Positions 1-6,639 are shown, counted from the first letter of the stretch. The stretch is 10,725 nucleotides of DNA from Paracoccaceae bacterium (GCA_024742655.1 JANSYB010000030.1:1-10725), one strand, 5' to 3'. A program made the numbers and translations. Notes: a model not told the origin generated them from the letters alone.

Positions 1-180
1 GCGGCAACCCCGCCGAACCGCGTGCTGAACGTCTGCGATCTGTCAGGCTATGTCAGGCCGCGCCTCGCGCCGGACGCGCCAACCCGGACCGCAGGCCGCA
101 TCGCTCCGCCCGATGGTCCCGGCCTCGGTATCATCGTTGACGAAACCTGCCTCGGCACGCCCGGCCTGATACTGGATTGA
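1..180 (+). CDS. C-terminal fragment of a mandelate racemase/muconate lactonizing enzyme-like (enolase superfamily) protein
   Basis: The frame is open from base 1 and closes with TGA at 178-180, giving the last 59 residues of a protein that begins left of the window. The segment RIAPPDGPGLGIIVDE followed by LGTPG near the end matches the usual C-terminus of mandelate racemase/muconate lactonizing family enzymes, where a PxGPGLG stretch belongs to the capping region that returns to the N-terminal domain. These enzymes abstract a proton alpha to a carboxylate, with Mg2+, to racemise, epimerise or dehydrate acids such as hydroxyprolines. The barrel with the metal ligands and catalytic residues is outside the window, so the reaction cannot be named. 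The next gene starts 4 nt after this stop, implying one transcript. The family call rests on a short tail only. Confidence 0.6.
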   Translation, partial: AATPPNRVLNVCDLSGYVRPRLAPDAPTRTAGRIAPPDGPGLGIIVDETCLGTPGLILD

Positions 181-184
181 CCAC

Positions 185-1468
185 ATGAACCACATTCATA
201 GCCAAGCCGAGTGGGCCGCCCGCGCCCAAAAGGTGTTGCCCGGCGGGGGCTTCGGCAATTTCGACCCCACGATTTTCATCCGTGAGGGCAAGGGCGCGCG
301 CGTCTGGGACGAGAATGGCACTGAATATATCGACTACCTGATCGGATCGGGGCCGATGTTGCTGGGCCACGGCCACCCCGAAGTGCTCGAGGCGATCTAT
401 GAGCAATTGCCCAAGGGCCAGACGTTTTTCGCCAACAACACCGCGGCCATCGAACTGGCCGAGGAGATCATCCGCGCCGTCCCCTGCGCCGAGCAGCTGC
501 GCTATGTCGCGTCGGGGGGCGAGGCGGATATGTACGCCATCCGCGCCGCGCGCGCCTTTACGGGCCGCGACAAGATCGTGAAATTCGAAGGCGGCTATCA
601 CGGCATGTCCGCCGAGGCGCAGATGAGCCTCGCCCCTGCCCGGCTGGCCAACTTTCCGCAGGCGGTGCCCGACAGTGCCGGCATCCCGCGCACGGTGGCC
701 AACGAGATGCTGATCGCGCCCTTCAACGATGCCGATTACATCCGCTCGCTTCTGGCCGAGCACGGCGAGCGGGTCGCGGGCCTGATCGTCGAGCCGCTGC
801 AGCGTATCATCCCGCCCCAGCCGGGATTCCTGAACGTCCTGCGCGAGGAATGCGACCGGTACGGTATCGTTCTGATCTTCGACGAGGTGGTGACCGGCTT
901 TCGCTTTGCCTATGGCGGCGCGCAGGAGCTTTATGGCGTGCAGCCCGACCTGTGCAGCCTAGGCAAGATCATCGGCGGTGGCTTCCCGCTGGCCGCGACG
1001 GCAGGGCGGGCCGACATCATGGCGCATTTCGACAAGGCCGCTGTCGGCGCCGAGAACTGGCTGATGCAACTGGGCACGCTCTCGGGCAACCCGGTGGCAG
1101 CCGTGGCCGGCCTCAAGACAATGGAGATTTTGCGCCGCGAGGGTCAGTACGAGATATTGCGCGCGCATGGTGAGCGGCTGATGCGGATGGCGCGCACCGC
1201 GCTGGACGCCGAAGGCATCGCCCATCGCATCGTCGGTCATCCCACGCTGTTCGAGGTGGTGTTCACCGATGGCGAGGTGCGGGATTACCGCGATGTCCTG
1301 TCGGCAGACACCGTGCGCGCGGCCATTTTCAACACGACCCTGCGCAGGCACGGGATTTTCAAATCCCCGGGCAAGACCTATCCCTGCCTGGCCCTGACGG
1401 AAGCGGATTTCGAACAGACCCGGGCCGCCTATGCCGCCGCCGCCCGCGCCGTGGCCAAGACCGGCTGA
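185..1468 (+). CDS. class III PLP-dependent aminotransferase, glutamate-1-semialdehyde aminomutase-like
   Basis: 427 residues, the normal length for class III (fold type I) aminotransferases. Visible landmarks are an N-terminal LPGG loop, SGGEA at 110-114 (phosphate-binding loop, usually SGTEA), YHG at 138-140 whose aromatic residue stacks on the cofactor, FDEVVTGFR with the pyridine-nitrogen Asp at 233, and SLGKIIGGGFPLAA with the PLP-binding lysine at 261. The enzyme moves amino groups between an amine or amino acid and a keto acid or aldehyde in the cytosol. The closest well-known relative is HemL, but alphaproteobacteria normally make 5-aminolevulinate with ALA synthase and the SGTEA Thr is Gly here, so a catabolic aminotransferase is more likely. 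The ATG at 185 lies 4 nt after the upstream stop, so translational coupling to the enolase-superfamily gene is probable. Substrate unknown. Confidence 0.87.
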   Translation: MNHIHSQAEWAARAQKVLPGGGFGNFDPTIFIREGKGARVWDENGTEYIDYLIGSGPMLLGHGHPEVLEAIYEQLPKGQTFFANNTAAIELAEEIIRAVPCAEQLRYVASGGEADMYAIRAARAFTGRDKIVKFEGGYHGMSAEAQMSLAPARLANFPQAVPDSAGIPRTVANEMLIAPFNDADYIRSLLAEHGERVAGLIVEPLQRIIPPQPGFLNVLREECDRYGIVLIFDEVVTGFRFAYGGAQELYGVQPDLCSLGKIIGGGFPLAATAGRADIMAHFDKAAVGAENWLMQLGTLSGNPVAAVAGLKTMEILRREGQYEILRAHGERLMRMARTALDAEGIAHRIVGHPTLFEVVFTDGEVRDYRDVLSADTVRAAIFNTTLRRHGIFKSPGKTYPCLALTEADFEQTRAAYAAAARAVAKTG

Positions 1469-1498
1469 CCCCACCCTTTCTGGCCCCGAACACCTTGA

Positions 1499-1523
1499 CC
1501 CGGCGCCCTTTCCGGGCCGCCGG
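1499..1523 (+). terminator. weak hairpin after the aminotransferase operon
   Basis: The arms CCGGCGCCC and GGGCCGCCGG pair around a short TTTCC loop with one bulged base, 31 nt after the aminotransferase stop. A run of five T appears only about 10 nt past the stem (1532-1536), so this is a poor intrinsic terminator by the usual rule. It is the only stem seen before the sequence turns AT-rich. Confidence 0.3.
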
Positions 1524-1652
1524 ACGAACCTGTTTTTGCAAGGCCGGAAGCCCGATCATTGCGGAAAAAAATATTCATTAGGGTAAAATAGATGTTTAAT
1601 TTCCGGCGCTATTTTAATCTAATCGTCCAAATAATAATCGAATCAATCGAAT

Positions 1653-1682
1653 TTGGCGCAATATTGGAGTAAGCTGCGCCAA
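1653..1682. promoter_or_regulatory. 8-bp inverted repeat upstream of the ammonium transporter (candidate operator)
   Basis: TTGGCGCA at 1653-1660 and its exact complement TGCGCCAA at 1675-1682 are separated by 14 nt. The symmetry axis is about 107 bp upstream of the amt start, within the AT-rich 1469-1774 gap. That position suits a binding site for a dimeric nitrogen regulator such as NtrC, whose sites in this group are GC-rich dyads, but the regulator is an inference. The rest of the gap holds a 9-bp direct repeat CGTCCAAAT (1624-1632 and 1752-1760). I could not place a convincing -35/-10 pair or a sigma-54 element, and I see no coding potential in the gap. Confidence 0.4.
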
Positions 1683-1774
1683 TAATTTGGATCAGAATTG
1701 GTCCGAATTTCTGGGGAGGGACAAAAGAACATCCCCTGCAAGATAAAGAAACGTCCAAATGGGAGGACATCCGA

Positions 1775-3214
1775 ATGGATACCGATATCGGCGCGTTAAC
1801 GGTGATATTCACCGAGTTCTATTACTGGGTGACCGTGCCGCTCATGTTCCTGATTCACGTGGGGTTCTGCATGTACGAGGTCGGCGCGAGCCGCCACAAG
1901 AACCACATGCACACCGTGATGAAAAACACCATGCTCATGCCGCTGGTGACCATCACCTTCTTCTTCTTTGGCTGGTGGATCTACTTTGCCTTTCCAAACT
2001 TCGGCCCCTTCGCAGGCGCCAGCCTCACACAATCCGACAACGCCGTGCCGTGGTCCGAACTCATGGGCACGCATCTTGGCGGCCCCGGACCAGCGCTGGA
2101 ATCGGCGCAGGGCTATGGCGCGGACCTGGGCAATGGCTTCTGGGCGCGCCTGAACGGCGTGTTCTGGGCGGCGTTCCTGCTGTTCAGCTGGACAGCGGCC
2201 TCGATCGTCTCGGGCGCCACCATTGAACGCATCCGGCCCGCGGCCTTCTGGATCCTGGCCGTGGTCATCGGCTCGTTCTGCTGGATCGTCGACGCGGCCT
2301 GGGGCTGGCACCCCGATGGCTGGATGGTCACGAAACTGGGCTATCACGATGCCTATGCCTCGGGCGTGATCCACGCCATCGCGGGCGGCTTCGCGCTTGG
2401 TGTGATATGCGTCCTGGGCCCCAGGATCGGCAAGTTCGCCCCCGACGGCACCCCGCGCAACATCAACCCGCACAACAAGTGGCTGGTCACGATCGGTCTG
2501 TTCCTGATCTATTGCGGTTTCTGGGGCTTCTACGTGGCCTGCAACGTACCGATCATCGATCACGGGTCCCTGGGCGGCGCGGAAGGCGTGGTGAATTTCA
2601 CCGCGACGACCATCTACCTGACGCCCACGACCCTGTCGGCGATCGTCTTCAACTTCCTGATGTCGCTGTCGGGCGGGTTGCTGGCCGGTTACGTCGTGTC
2701 CAAGGGCGAGGCGTTCTGGACCTATTCCTGCGGTCTTGCAGGCATCATCACCGCCTCGGCGGGCAATGACCTCTATCACCCGATTCAGGCCATGCTCATC
2801 GGCGCGGTCGGGGCTTGGTGCGCCTACAAGCTGCATTTCTGGGTCGAGCGCAAGTTCAAGATCGACGATCCGGTGGGCGCGGTGGCCGTGCATGGCTATG
2901 CGGGCTTCATCGGCCTGGTGATCTGCGGCTTCATGCTCTGGGGTCATCCGGCAACGGCGGCCTATCACGAGACCGTCGCCACCATTAACCCGGTGGGTCA
3001 GTTCCTGGGTGCGTGCATCATGTTCATCGTGCTGGGCTTCATCCCGGCGTGGATCGTCTCCAAGATCCTGATGGGCATGGGCATGCTGCGGGTGCCGCCG
3101 GCGGTGGAACTGGTGGGTCTCGACATGAGCGAGGAGATCGCCGAGGAAATGGACGCCATCGAGGTGTCCGAGGCCGATATCGCCGAGGCCAGACGCCTTG
3201 GCCTGCTGACATAA
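1775..3214 (+). CDS. amt: ammonium transporter, Amt/MEP/Rh family
   Basis: 479 residues, about 50 longer than E. coli AmtB, with about 11 hydrophobic spans. It conducts ammonium or ammonia across the inner membrane as a trimer. By-eye alignment to AmtB places the key residues: outer-gate Phe F107 at F137 (before SGATIERIR), recruitment-site Trp W148 at W176, Asp160 at D192, twin pore histidines H168 and H318 at H200 (DAYASGVIH) and H373 (DDPVGAVAVHG), and inner-gate F215 at F252. The residue matching Ser219 appears to be Cys256. Extra length lies in a periplasmic loop near residues 70-120 and an acidic tail from about 450. The start is fixed by GGAGG at 1762-1766, 8 nt before the ATG. A small membrane gene follows 13 nt later. 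No PII gene (glnK) is adjacent, unlike the usual arrangement. Nitrogen-limited expression is likely but inferred. Confidence 0.93.
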   Translation: MDTDIGALTVIFTEFYYWVTVPLMFLIHVGFCMYEVGASRHKNHMHTVMKNTMLMPLVTITFFFFGWWIYFAFPNFGPFAGASLTQSDNAVPWSELMGTHLGGPGPALESAQGYGADLGNGFWARLNGVFWAAFLLFSWTAASIVSGATIERIRPAAFWILAVVIGSFCWIVDAAWGWHPDGWMVTKLGYHDAYASGVIHAIAGGFALGVICVLGPRIGKFAPDGTPRNINPHNKWLVTIGLFLIYCGFWGFYVACNVPIIDHGSLGGAEGVVNFTATTIYLTPTTLSAIVFNFLMSLSGGLLAGYVVSKGEAFWTYSCGLAGIITASAGNDLYHPIQAMLIGAVGAWCAYKLHFWVERKFKIDDPVGAVAVHGYAGFIGLVICGFMLWGHPATAAYHETVATINPVGQFLGACIMFIVLGFIPAWIVSKILMGMGMLRVPPAVELVGLDMSEEIAEEMDAIEVSEADIAEARRLGLLT

Positions 3215-3227
3215 GGAGGATCAACCC

Positions 3228-3458
3228 ATGTCAACCACTGCTGTTGAAACCTGGGCAGGCGCGGACCTGTCACAAATCGGGCCAGTCTATCCGATGGTCG
3301 GAACGGAGTTCATCCTTGTCGTGATCGGGGTGCTGTTCTGGCTGGCCTTCCATGTCCTGCAGGCCCGGATCGAGAAAAAGGAACTCGAGGCGGACGAGGC
3401 CGCGGCCCGCAGCCCCGAGCGCCTGAAACGGGTCTTCGAGGAAGAGGCGCACGAGTAA
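3228..3458 (+). CDS. 76-aa single-span membrane protein co-transcribed with amt
   Basis: I do not recognise this family. It has a polar N-terminus, one hydrophobic segment at about 26-45 (FILVVIGVLFWLAFHVLQ), then a highly charged, probably helical tail rich in Glu, Lys and Arg (REKKELEAD-like run near 47-57, then SPERLKRVFEEEAHE). Positive charges directly after the span (R47, K50, K51) suggest N-out, C-in topology. It has an excellent ribosome-binding site, AAGGAGG at 3213-3219 overlapping the amt stop, and begins 13 nt after amt. A strong terminator follows its stop, so the two genes form a complete bicistron. A natural inference is that it is an accessory or regulatory subunit of the Amt trimer, taking the slot that glnK often holds, but nothing in the sequence proves interaction. 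Confidence 0.8.
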   Translation: MSTTAVETWAGADLSQIGPVYPMVGTEFILVVIGVLFWLAFHVLQARIEKKELEADEAAARSPERLKRVFEEEAHE

Positions 3459-3483
3459 CGCGCCCTTGACCTGAACACGCCTG

Positions 3484-3509
3484 ACGCCGGCCTTCGGGCC
3501 GGCGTTTTT
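3484..3509 (+). terminator. intrinsic terminator of the amt bicistron
   Basis: A perfect 8-bp GC stem (CGCCGGCC at 3485-3492, GGCCGGCG at 3497-3504) closes on a TTCG tetraloop, with an extra A-T pair, and runs into five T at 3505-3509. It sits 26 nt after the small membrane gene's stop. It is followed by a tandem 8-bp duplication, TTGGCATC twice at 3512-3527. Confidence 0.93.
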
Positions 3510-3607
3510 ATTTGGCATCTTGGCATCTGGACAAGACGGTGCGCCTCTGACACTTCTGCCGGGCCGGGCAACCCGCCCAGCCCTTGCCCTGAGCGGACCC
3601 GCGACAC

Positions 3608-4492
3608 ATGACCCCGATCCAAACCGCTCCGAACCTCCGGCTGGGTGTGATCAGCGCGCTTGGCGTGCTGGTCATCTGGTCGGGCTTCATCGTGTTTTCG
3701 CGCGCCGGGGTCCAGACCACCCTGACCCCGGGCGACATCACCGCGCTGCGCTTCATGGTGGCGGGGGCGCTGACCCTGCCCTTTGCGTGGCGCTGGTGGC
3801 CGCGTCATCTCGGCCCCGTCCCCATCATCCTGATCGTGCTGTGCGGATCGGGCGCGCTTTATGCGATGCTGATCTATATCGGGCTGACGCAGGCCTCGGC
3901 GGCCTATGCGGGGGTTTTCAGCAACGGTGCGCTGCCTCTTTTCACGGTCGTGCTTGTGACGGTCGCGACGCGCCAGTTGCCCAACCGGCTCCAGATCCTC
4001 AGCCTGACGGTGGTCACGGCGGGTGCCGTGCTGGTCGCCGTGACCGGCATCGACGGCTCCGAGCGCAACGCGGCGCGCGGCATCGCGCTGTTCCTGGCCG
4101 CCGCCGCGATCCAGTCGGTCTATATCTTCGGGGTCCGGCGCTGGCGGCTGACCCCGCGCCAGGCGCTGGTGGTCATCAACATCCCCAATGCGGTGATCTT
4201 TCTGCCGATCTGGTTTTTCCTGATGCCCTCGGGCCTGTCCGAGACGCCACTGCCCACGATCCTGTTTCATGCGGCGTTCCAGGGGCTGGGACCGGGCATT
4301 CTGGCGATGGTCTGTTTCGCGCTGGCCGCGCAGCATCTTGGCCCCACGCACACGGCGGGGTTTTCCGCGGCCGTTCCGGCCACGGCGGCCCTGCTGGCCA
4401 TCCCGGTCCTGTCGGAAATCCCCGGCCCGCTGGAATGGGCCGGGATCGCGCTGGTGACACTGGGCCTTCTGATGCTGGTGCGCGCGCGTTAA
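3608..4492 (+). CDS. DMT-superfamily (EamA-type) permease
   Basis: 294 residues, the standard length for drug/metabolite transporters made of two five-helix EamA repeats. About ten hydrophobic spans can be traced, beginning with GVISALGVLVIWSGFIVFSR and the early TPGDITALRF loop that is typical of EamA repeat 1. The second repeat begins near residue 155 (ALFLAAAAIQSVYIFG) and ends with WAGIALVTLGLLMLV and a short basic tail, RAR. Such permeases sit in the inner membrane and carry amino acids, amines or other small metabolites; the substrate cannot be told from sequence. The ATG at 3608 follows the amt terminator by about 100 nt with only a weak GAGCGGAC ribosome-binding site. The gene converges on an FAD amine oxidase whose stop codon it overlaps, a common pairing when a permease and an oxidase act on one nutrient, though they are transcribed separately here. 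Confidence 0.87.
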   Translation: MTPIQTAPNLRLGVISALGVLVIWSGFIVFSRAGVQTTLTPGDITALRFMVAGALTLPFAWRWWPRHLGPVPIILIVLCGSGALYAMLIYIGLTQASAAYAGVFSNGALPLFTVVLVTVATRQLPNRLQILSLTVVTAGAVLVAVTGIDGSERNAARGIALFLAAAAIQSVYIFGVRRWRLTPRQALVVINIPNAVIFLPIWFFLMPSGLSETPLPTILFHAAFQGLGPGILAMVCFALAAQHLGPTHTAGFSAAVPATAALLAIPVLSEIPGPLEWAGIALVTLGLLMLVRAR

Positions 4493-5808
4493 CCTTGGCG
4501 GCGCGCCGCGCGGTTCTCGCGCCGGTCGACCCAGTGGCGATACCACAGGTCCGCCGGTTTCAGGAAATGCGGCGTGTCGAAGAGGTGCATCACGTGGCGC
4601 GGCAGATGCGTGCGGGAATAGGCGGTCTGCCCCCGCGGATCGCCCACCGCCTGCCACGCGGCCTTGGCCCCCAGATAGGGCGCCATCACCGTGCCCGACC
4701 CCGAATACCCCATCGAGAAATGCAGCCCGTCGCGTTCACCCACATGCGGCATATGCCCGAAACTGAACCCGGTGTTGCCACTCCAGGCATGGCTGAGCCG
4801 CACGTCGCGCAATTCGGGCCAGATCTCGCACATCGTCGCCTTGAGGCGCGCCGCGGCCACCTCTAACGGCACGTCCCGCATCGAGGCGCGCCCACCGAAC
4901 AGGATCCGCGTGCCATCGGGCGACAGGCGAAAATAGCTGTGCCGGGCGCGCGTCTCTACCATCATCCGCCGCCCCGGCGCCAGATGACCCAGAAGGTTGG
5001 CGGGCAGTTCCTCGGTCGCGATCAGGTAGCTGGGCAGCGGGAACACCCGCTGCACATGCCACTTGAACGGGCGCGTTGTGTAACCGTTGGTGGCCAGGAT
5101 CACCTTGTCGGCGCGCACCCGCCCACGCGGCGTTGTCGCCACGAAGCCTGTCACGTCCCGCTCCAGCCTCTCGACCGGGGCATGGCCAACCACCGGCACG
5201 TCCCGGCGGCGCACCGCGGCCAGCATGCCGGCATGGTATTTCGCGGGATGCAGCGCGGCATGTTCGGGAAAGACGATCGCACCGTGATATTGCCCGGTCC
5301 CGATCTCGCGACCCAGATCGGCGCGCTCGACCACGTCGATGGCCACGTCACTTTTGGCGCGCACATTTGCGGCCAGCCGTTTCTGACCGTCGAAATGCGA
5401 TCCCGTCCAGGCCAGCTGAATGCGCCCGGTCTGCTGAAAGTCGCAGTCGATGCCCTCGGCCTCGATAAAGGCTTTGGCCCAGTTCAGCGCCGGGCTGGCC
5501 TCCGCGAAAATCGCGTCGGCCACCTCGGCCCCGAACCGCGCGGCCAGTTTCTCCCAGCCCAGCCGGGGATGCGCGCCCACCATGCCGCCGTTGCGGCTTG
5601 ATGCGCCCTGCCCCGGCAGGCCCGCCTCCACGACCGCCACGCGCGCCCCGCAATCGGACGCGGCAATGGCTGCCGACAGGCCGGTATATCCCGCCCCGAC
5701 CACCAGAATGTCACACCGCTCCGGCAGGGCGTCTGCGGTTTCGGCCGGGGCCGCCTCTTCCCACCAATAGGGATGCCCGAGCTCCGACTCGCCCGTCAGC
5801 AAAGCCAT
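4489..5808 (-). CDS. FAD-dependent amine/amino-acid oxidoreductase (DadA/PuuB-like)
   Basis: 439 residues from the chosen start, typical of the DAO-type FAD oxidoreductase family. The N-terminal Rossmann motif VVGAGYTG (G38, G40, G43) ends in an acidic E61 that would bind the FAD ribose. It is followed by GASSRNGG at 68-75, characteristic of the gamma-glutamylputrescine oxidase branch, and a C-terminal YSGSGTVMAPYLG loop that closes the flavin site. The enzyme would oxidise a C-N bond to an imine, yielding ammonia or an aldehyde and H2O2 or reduced carrier. Substrate unknown; gamma-glutamylputrescine, a D-amino acid or an N-methyl amino acid are all possible. I chose the ATG at 5806-5808 because AAGGA lies 9-10 nt upstream; an in-frame ATG nine codons earlier lacks this. 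Its stop shares TTAA with the convergent permease. Confidence 0.88.
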   Translation of the reverse strand: MALLTGESELGHPYWWEEAAPAETADALPERCDILVVGAGYTGLSAAIAASDCGARVAVVEAGLPGQGASSRNGGMVGAHPRLGWEKLAARFGAEVADAIFAEASPALNWAKAFIEAEGIDCDFQQTGRIQLAWTGSHFDGQKRLAANVRAKSDVAIDVVERADLGREIGTGQYHGAIVFPEHAALHPAKYHAGMLAAVRRRDVPVVGHAPVERLERDVTGFVATTPRGRVRADKVILATNGYTTRPFKWHVQRVFPLPSYLIATEELPANLLGHLAPGRRMMVETRARHSYFRLSPDGTRILFGGRASMRDVPLEVAAARLKATMCEIWPELRDVRLSHAWSGNTGFSFGHMPHVGERDGLHFSMGYSGSGTVMAPYLGAKAAWQAVGDPRGQTAYSRTHLPRHVMHLFDTPHFLKPADLWYRHWVDRRENRAARRQG

Positions 5809-5870
5809 GATCGGCTGTCCTTTCTCATCCATCAACCAGATGAAAGCTTTCCCTGAAAACCACCGCCGGG

Positions 5871-5882
5871 CAAGCGCGCTTG
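5871..5882. repeat. 12-bp perfect palindrome in the divergent intergenic region
   Basis: CAAGCGCGCTTG reads identically on both strands, 63 bp upstream of the oxidoreductase start on the minus strand and about 110 bp upstream of the small membrane gene at 5993. It could be an operator for the divergent pair, but a 12-bp GC-rich palindrome could also occur by chance. Confidence 0.3.
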
Positions 5883-5892
5883 TGCGTCACAT

Positions 5893-5934
5893 GGGCTGTC
5901 GTATCCGTCGCGTGGCCCGGTTGCACGACAGCCC
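5893..5934. repeat. 10-bp inverted repeat with 22-nt spacer
   Basis: GGGCTGTCGT at 5893-5902 is matched exactly by ACGACAGCCC at 5925-5934. In RNA this makes a 10-bp stem with a GC-rich 22-nt loop, no T-run and no coding role. It lies between the divergent oxidoreductase and the 86-aa gene, so it may be a protein-binding site or a leader RNA structure for either transcript. Confidence 0.45.
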
Positions 5935-5992
5935 CGGGTGCGGTATTGGATTTGCCCCGACCCATCTGCATCTCCTGCACCGGACCGCCACC

Positions 5993-6253
5993 ATGGCCCA
6001 AACCGCCCGACAGATCAAAAAGCGTATCGGCCTGACCGCCCGAAATGTCGCCGTCACCCTGATTGCCGGCGTGTGCCGGTGGGTTCCGATCGAAGAGATC
6101 AACGCCAGGATATGCGCCCGCCCGATGCGTGACCAGGTGCTGATCACGGTGGGCGTGCTGGCCATTCTGGCCGGGCTGAGCCTGTTGGCCGCGCAGTTCG
6201 GCTGGATCGGAATGCTGGTGTTCTGGCTTGCGGTGATCGTGATCGCCAACTGA
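5993..6253 (+). CDS. 86-aa predicted membrane protein of unknown function
   Basis: I do not recognise this family. The frame is open further upstream, but that part is low-complexity in style and lacks a ribosome-binding site, while a plausible protein begins at the ATG at 5993. It has a basic amphipathic first half (QIKKRIGLTAR, then VPIEEINARI near 31-40) followed by a hydrophobic C-terminal 38 residues that can be read as two short spans, about 48-67 and 70-86, split by QFGW. The Shine-Dalgarno signal is weak (CGGACCG region), so the start is uncertain. Third positions are GC-rich over the hydrophobic part as in neighbouring genes, which supports coding. A GC-rich hairpin without a T-run begins directly after the stop. 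Confidence 0.5.
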   Translation: MAQTARQIKKRIGLTARNVAVTLIAGVCRWVPIEEINARICARPMRDQVLITVGVLAILAGLSLLAAQFGWIGMLVFWLAVIVIAN

Positions 6254-6256
6254 CCC

Positions 6257-6280
6257 GCGCGGCGGGTGTCATCGCCGCGC
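6257..6280 (+). terminator. GC-rich hairpin just after the 86-aa gene
   Basis: GCGCGGCG at 6257-6264 pairs perfectly with CGCCGCGC at 6273-6280 around the 8-nt loop GGTGTCAT, starting 4 nt after the stop at 6253. No T-run follows, so termination would be inefficient; it may instead protect a transcript 3' end. Confidence 0.35.
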
Positions 6281-6333
6281 CCAATCCCTGCAACGCCCCG
6301 TTCTGCAACGCAAAAATAATCCTGCCGCATCGC

Positions 6334-6351
6334 AGCATACAAATGTATGCT
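6334..6351. promoter_or_regulatory. 18-bp near-perfect palindrome (candidate operator) before the 55-aa gene
   Basis: AGCATACA at 6334-6341 mirrors TGTATGCT at 6344-6351 with two bases between, an 18-bp dyad of the size bound by dimeric helix-turn-helix repressors. It lies about 90 bp upstream of the next start and directly before a short AT-rich stretch (6352-6380, containing TATAAA at 6372-6377) that looks promoter-like. I could not fit a -35 at normal spacing, so the promoter itself is tentative. Confidence 0.45.
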
Positions 6352-6440
6352 ATTGTTTTAAATGATTTTTTTATAAATCTTTTGATCCAAGCCAGCCCCA
6401 TGGCCCGTATCCCTTGCAATTGACGCAGAAAGGAGCAGAC

Positions 6441-6608
6441 ATGGAAACGCTAGTTGGAATACTCGCCTTCGGAACGCTCGGCTTTACGGTCGTTTTCGCC
6501 TATCTCAGCGTGCGCGCCACCGATAAACTGCGCGACAGCGATCAGCCGAAATCGGCCCTTTCGCGGGACGGAATCGAACAACGGCTGAAGACGGCACAAC
6601 GGTCGTAA
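6441..6608 (+). CDS. 55-aa single-span membrane protein of unknown function
   Basis: I do not recognise this family. It has an N-terminal hydrophobic helix at about 4-24 (GILAFGTLGFTVVFAYLSV) and a short hydrophilic basic tail with several Arg and Lys, suggesting a cytoplasmic C-terminus. The start is set by AAAGGAG at 6429-6434, 6 nt before the ATG; an in-frame upstream ATG at 6414 has no ribosome-binding site. The gene is monocistronic: a possible operator and AT-rich promoter region lie upstream, and a very strong terminator follows its stop by about 30 nt. These flanks make a real small gene likely despite its length. Confidence 0.68.
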   Translation: METLVGILAFGTLGFTVVFAYLSVRATDKLRDSDQPKSALSRDGIEQRLKTAQRS

Positions 6609-6639
6609 CCGTTGCCACCCTTCCCTCCGGGACCTCAGG

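Noticed and set aside
185..1468. Calling the aminotransferase hemL (glutamate-1-semialdehyde 2,1-aminomutase for tetrapyrrole synthesis)
   Set aside because: Alphaproteobacteria normally use ALA synthase, the phosphate loop is SGGEA not SGTEA, and the neighbour looks catabolic.
1654..1669. Sigma-54 promoter at TGGCGC...TTGGA upstream of amt
   Set aside because: With the GG element fixed, the required GC at the -12 element reads GA, so the spacing and core bases do not fit.
1796..2968. 390-codon open frame on the minus strand opposite amt
   Set aside because: It mirrors the amt gene; its translation is rich in Arg, His, Gln and Asp with no family signature, the usual antisense shadow of a GC-rich gene.
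3287..4866. Two frames longer than 440 codons (minus strand 3287-4657, plus strand 3520-4866) across the permease and its flanks
   Set aside because: They span a terminator and well-supported genes, and their translations are low-complexity Arg/Gly/Pro/Ala-rich sequence typical of shadows.
5807..5992. Extending the 86-aa gene upstream to an ATG at 5807
   Set aside because: The extra 62 codons include the inverted repeats, have no ribosome-binding site and overlap the oxidoreductase start; the translation there does not look like protein.
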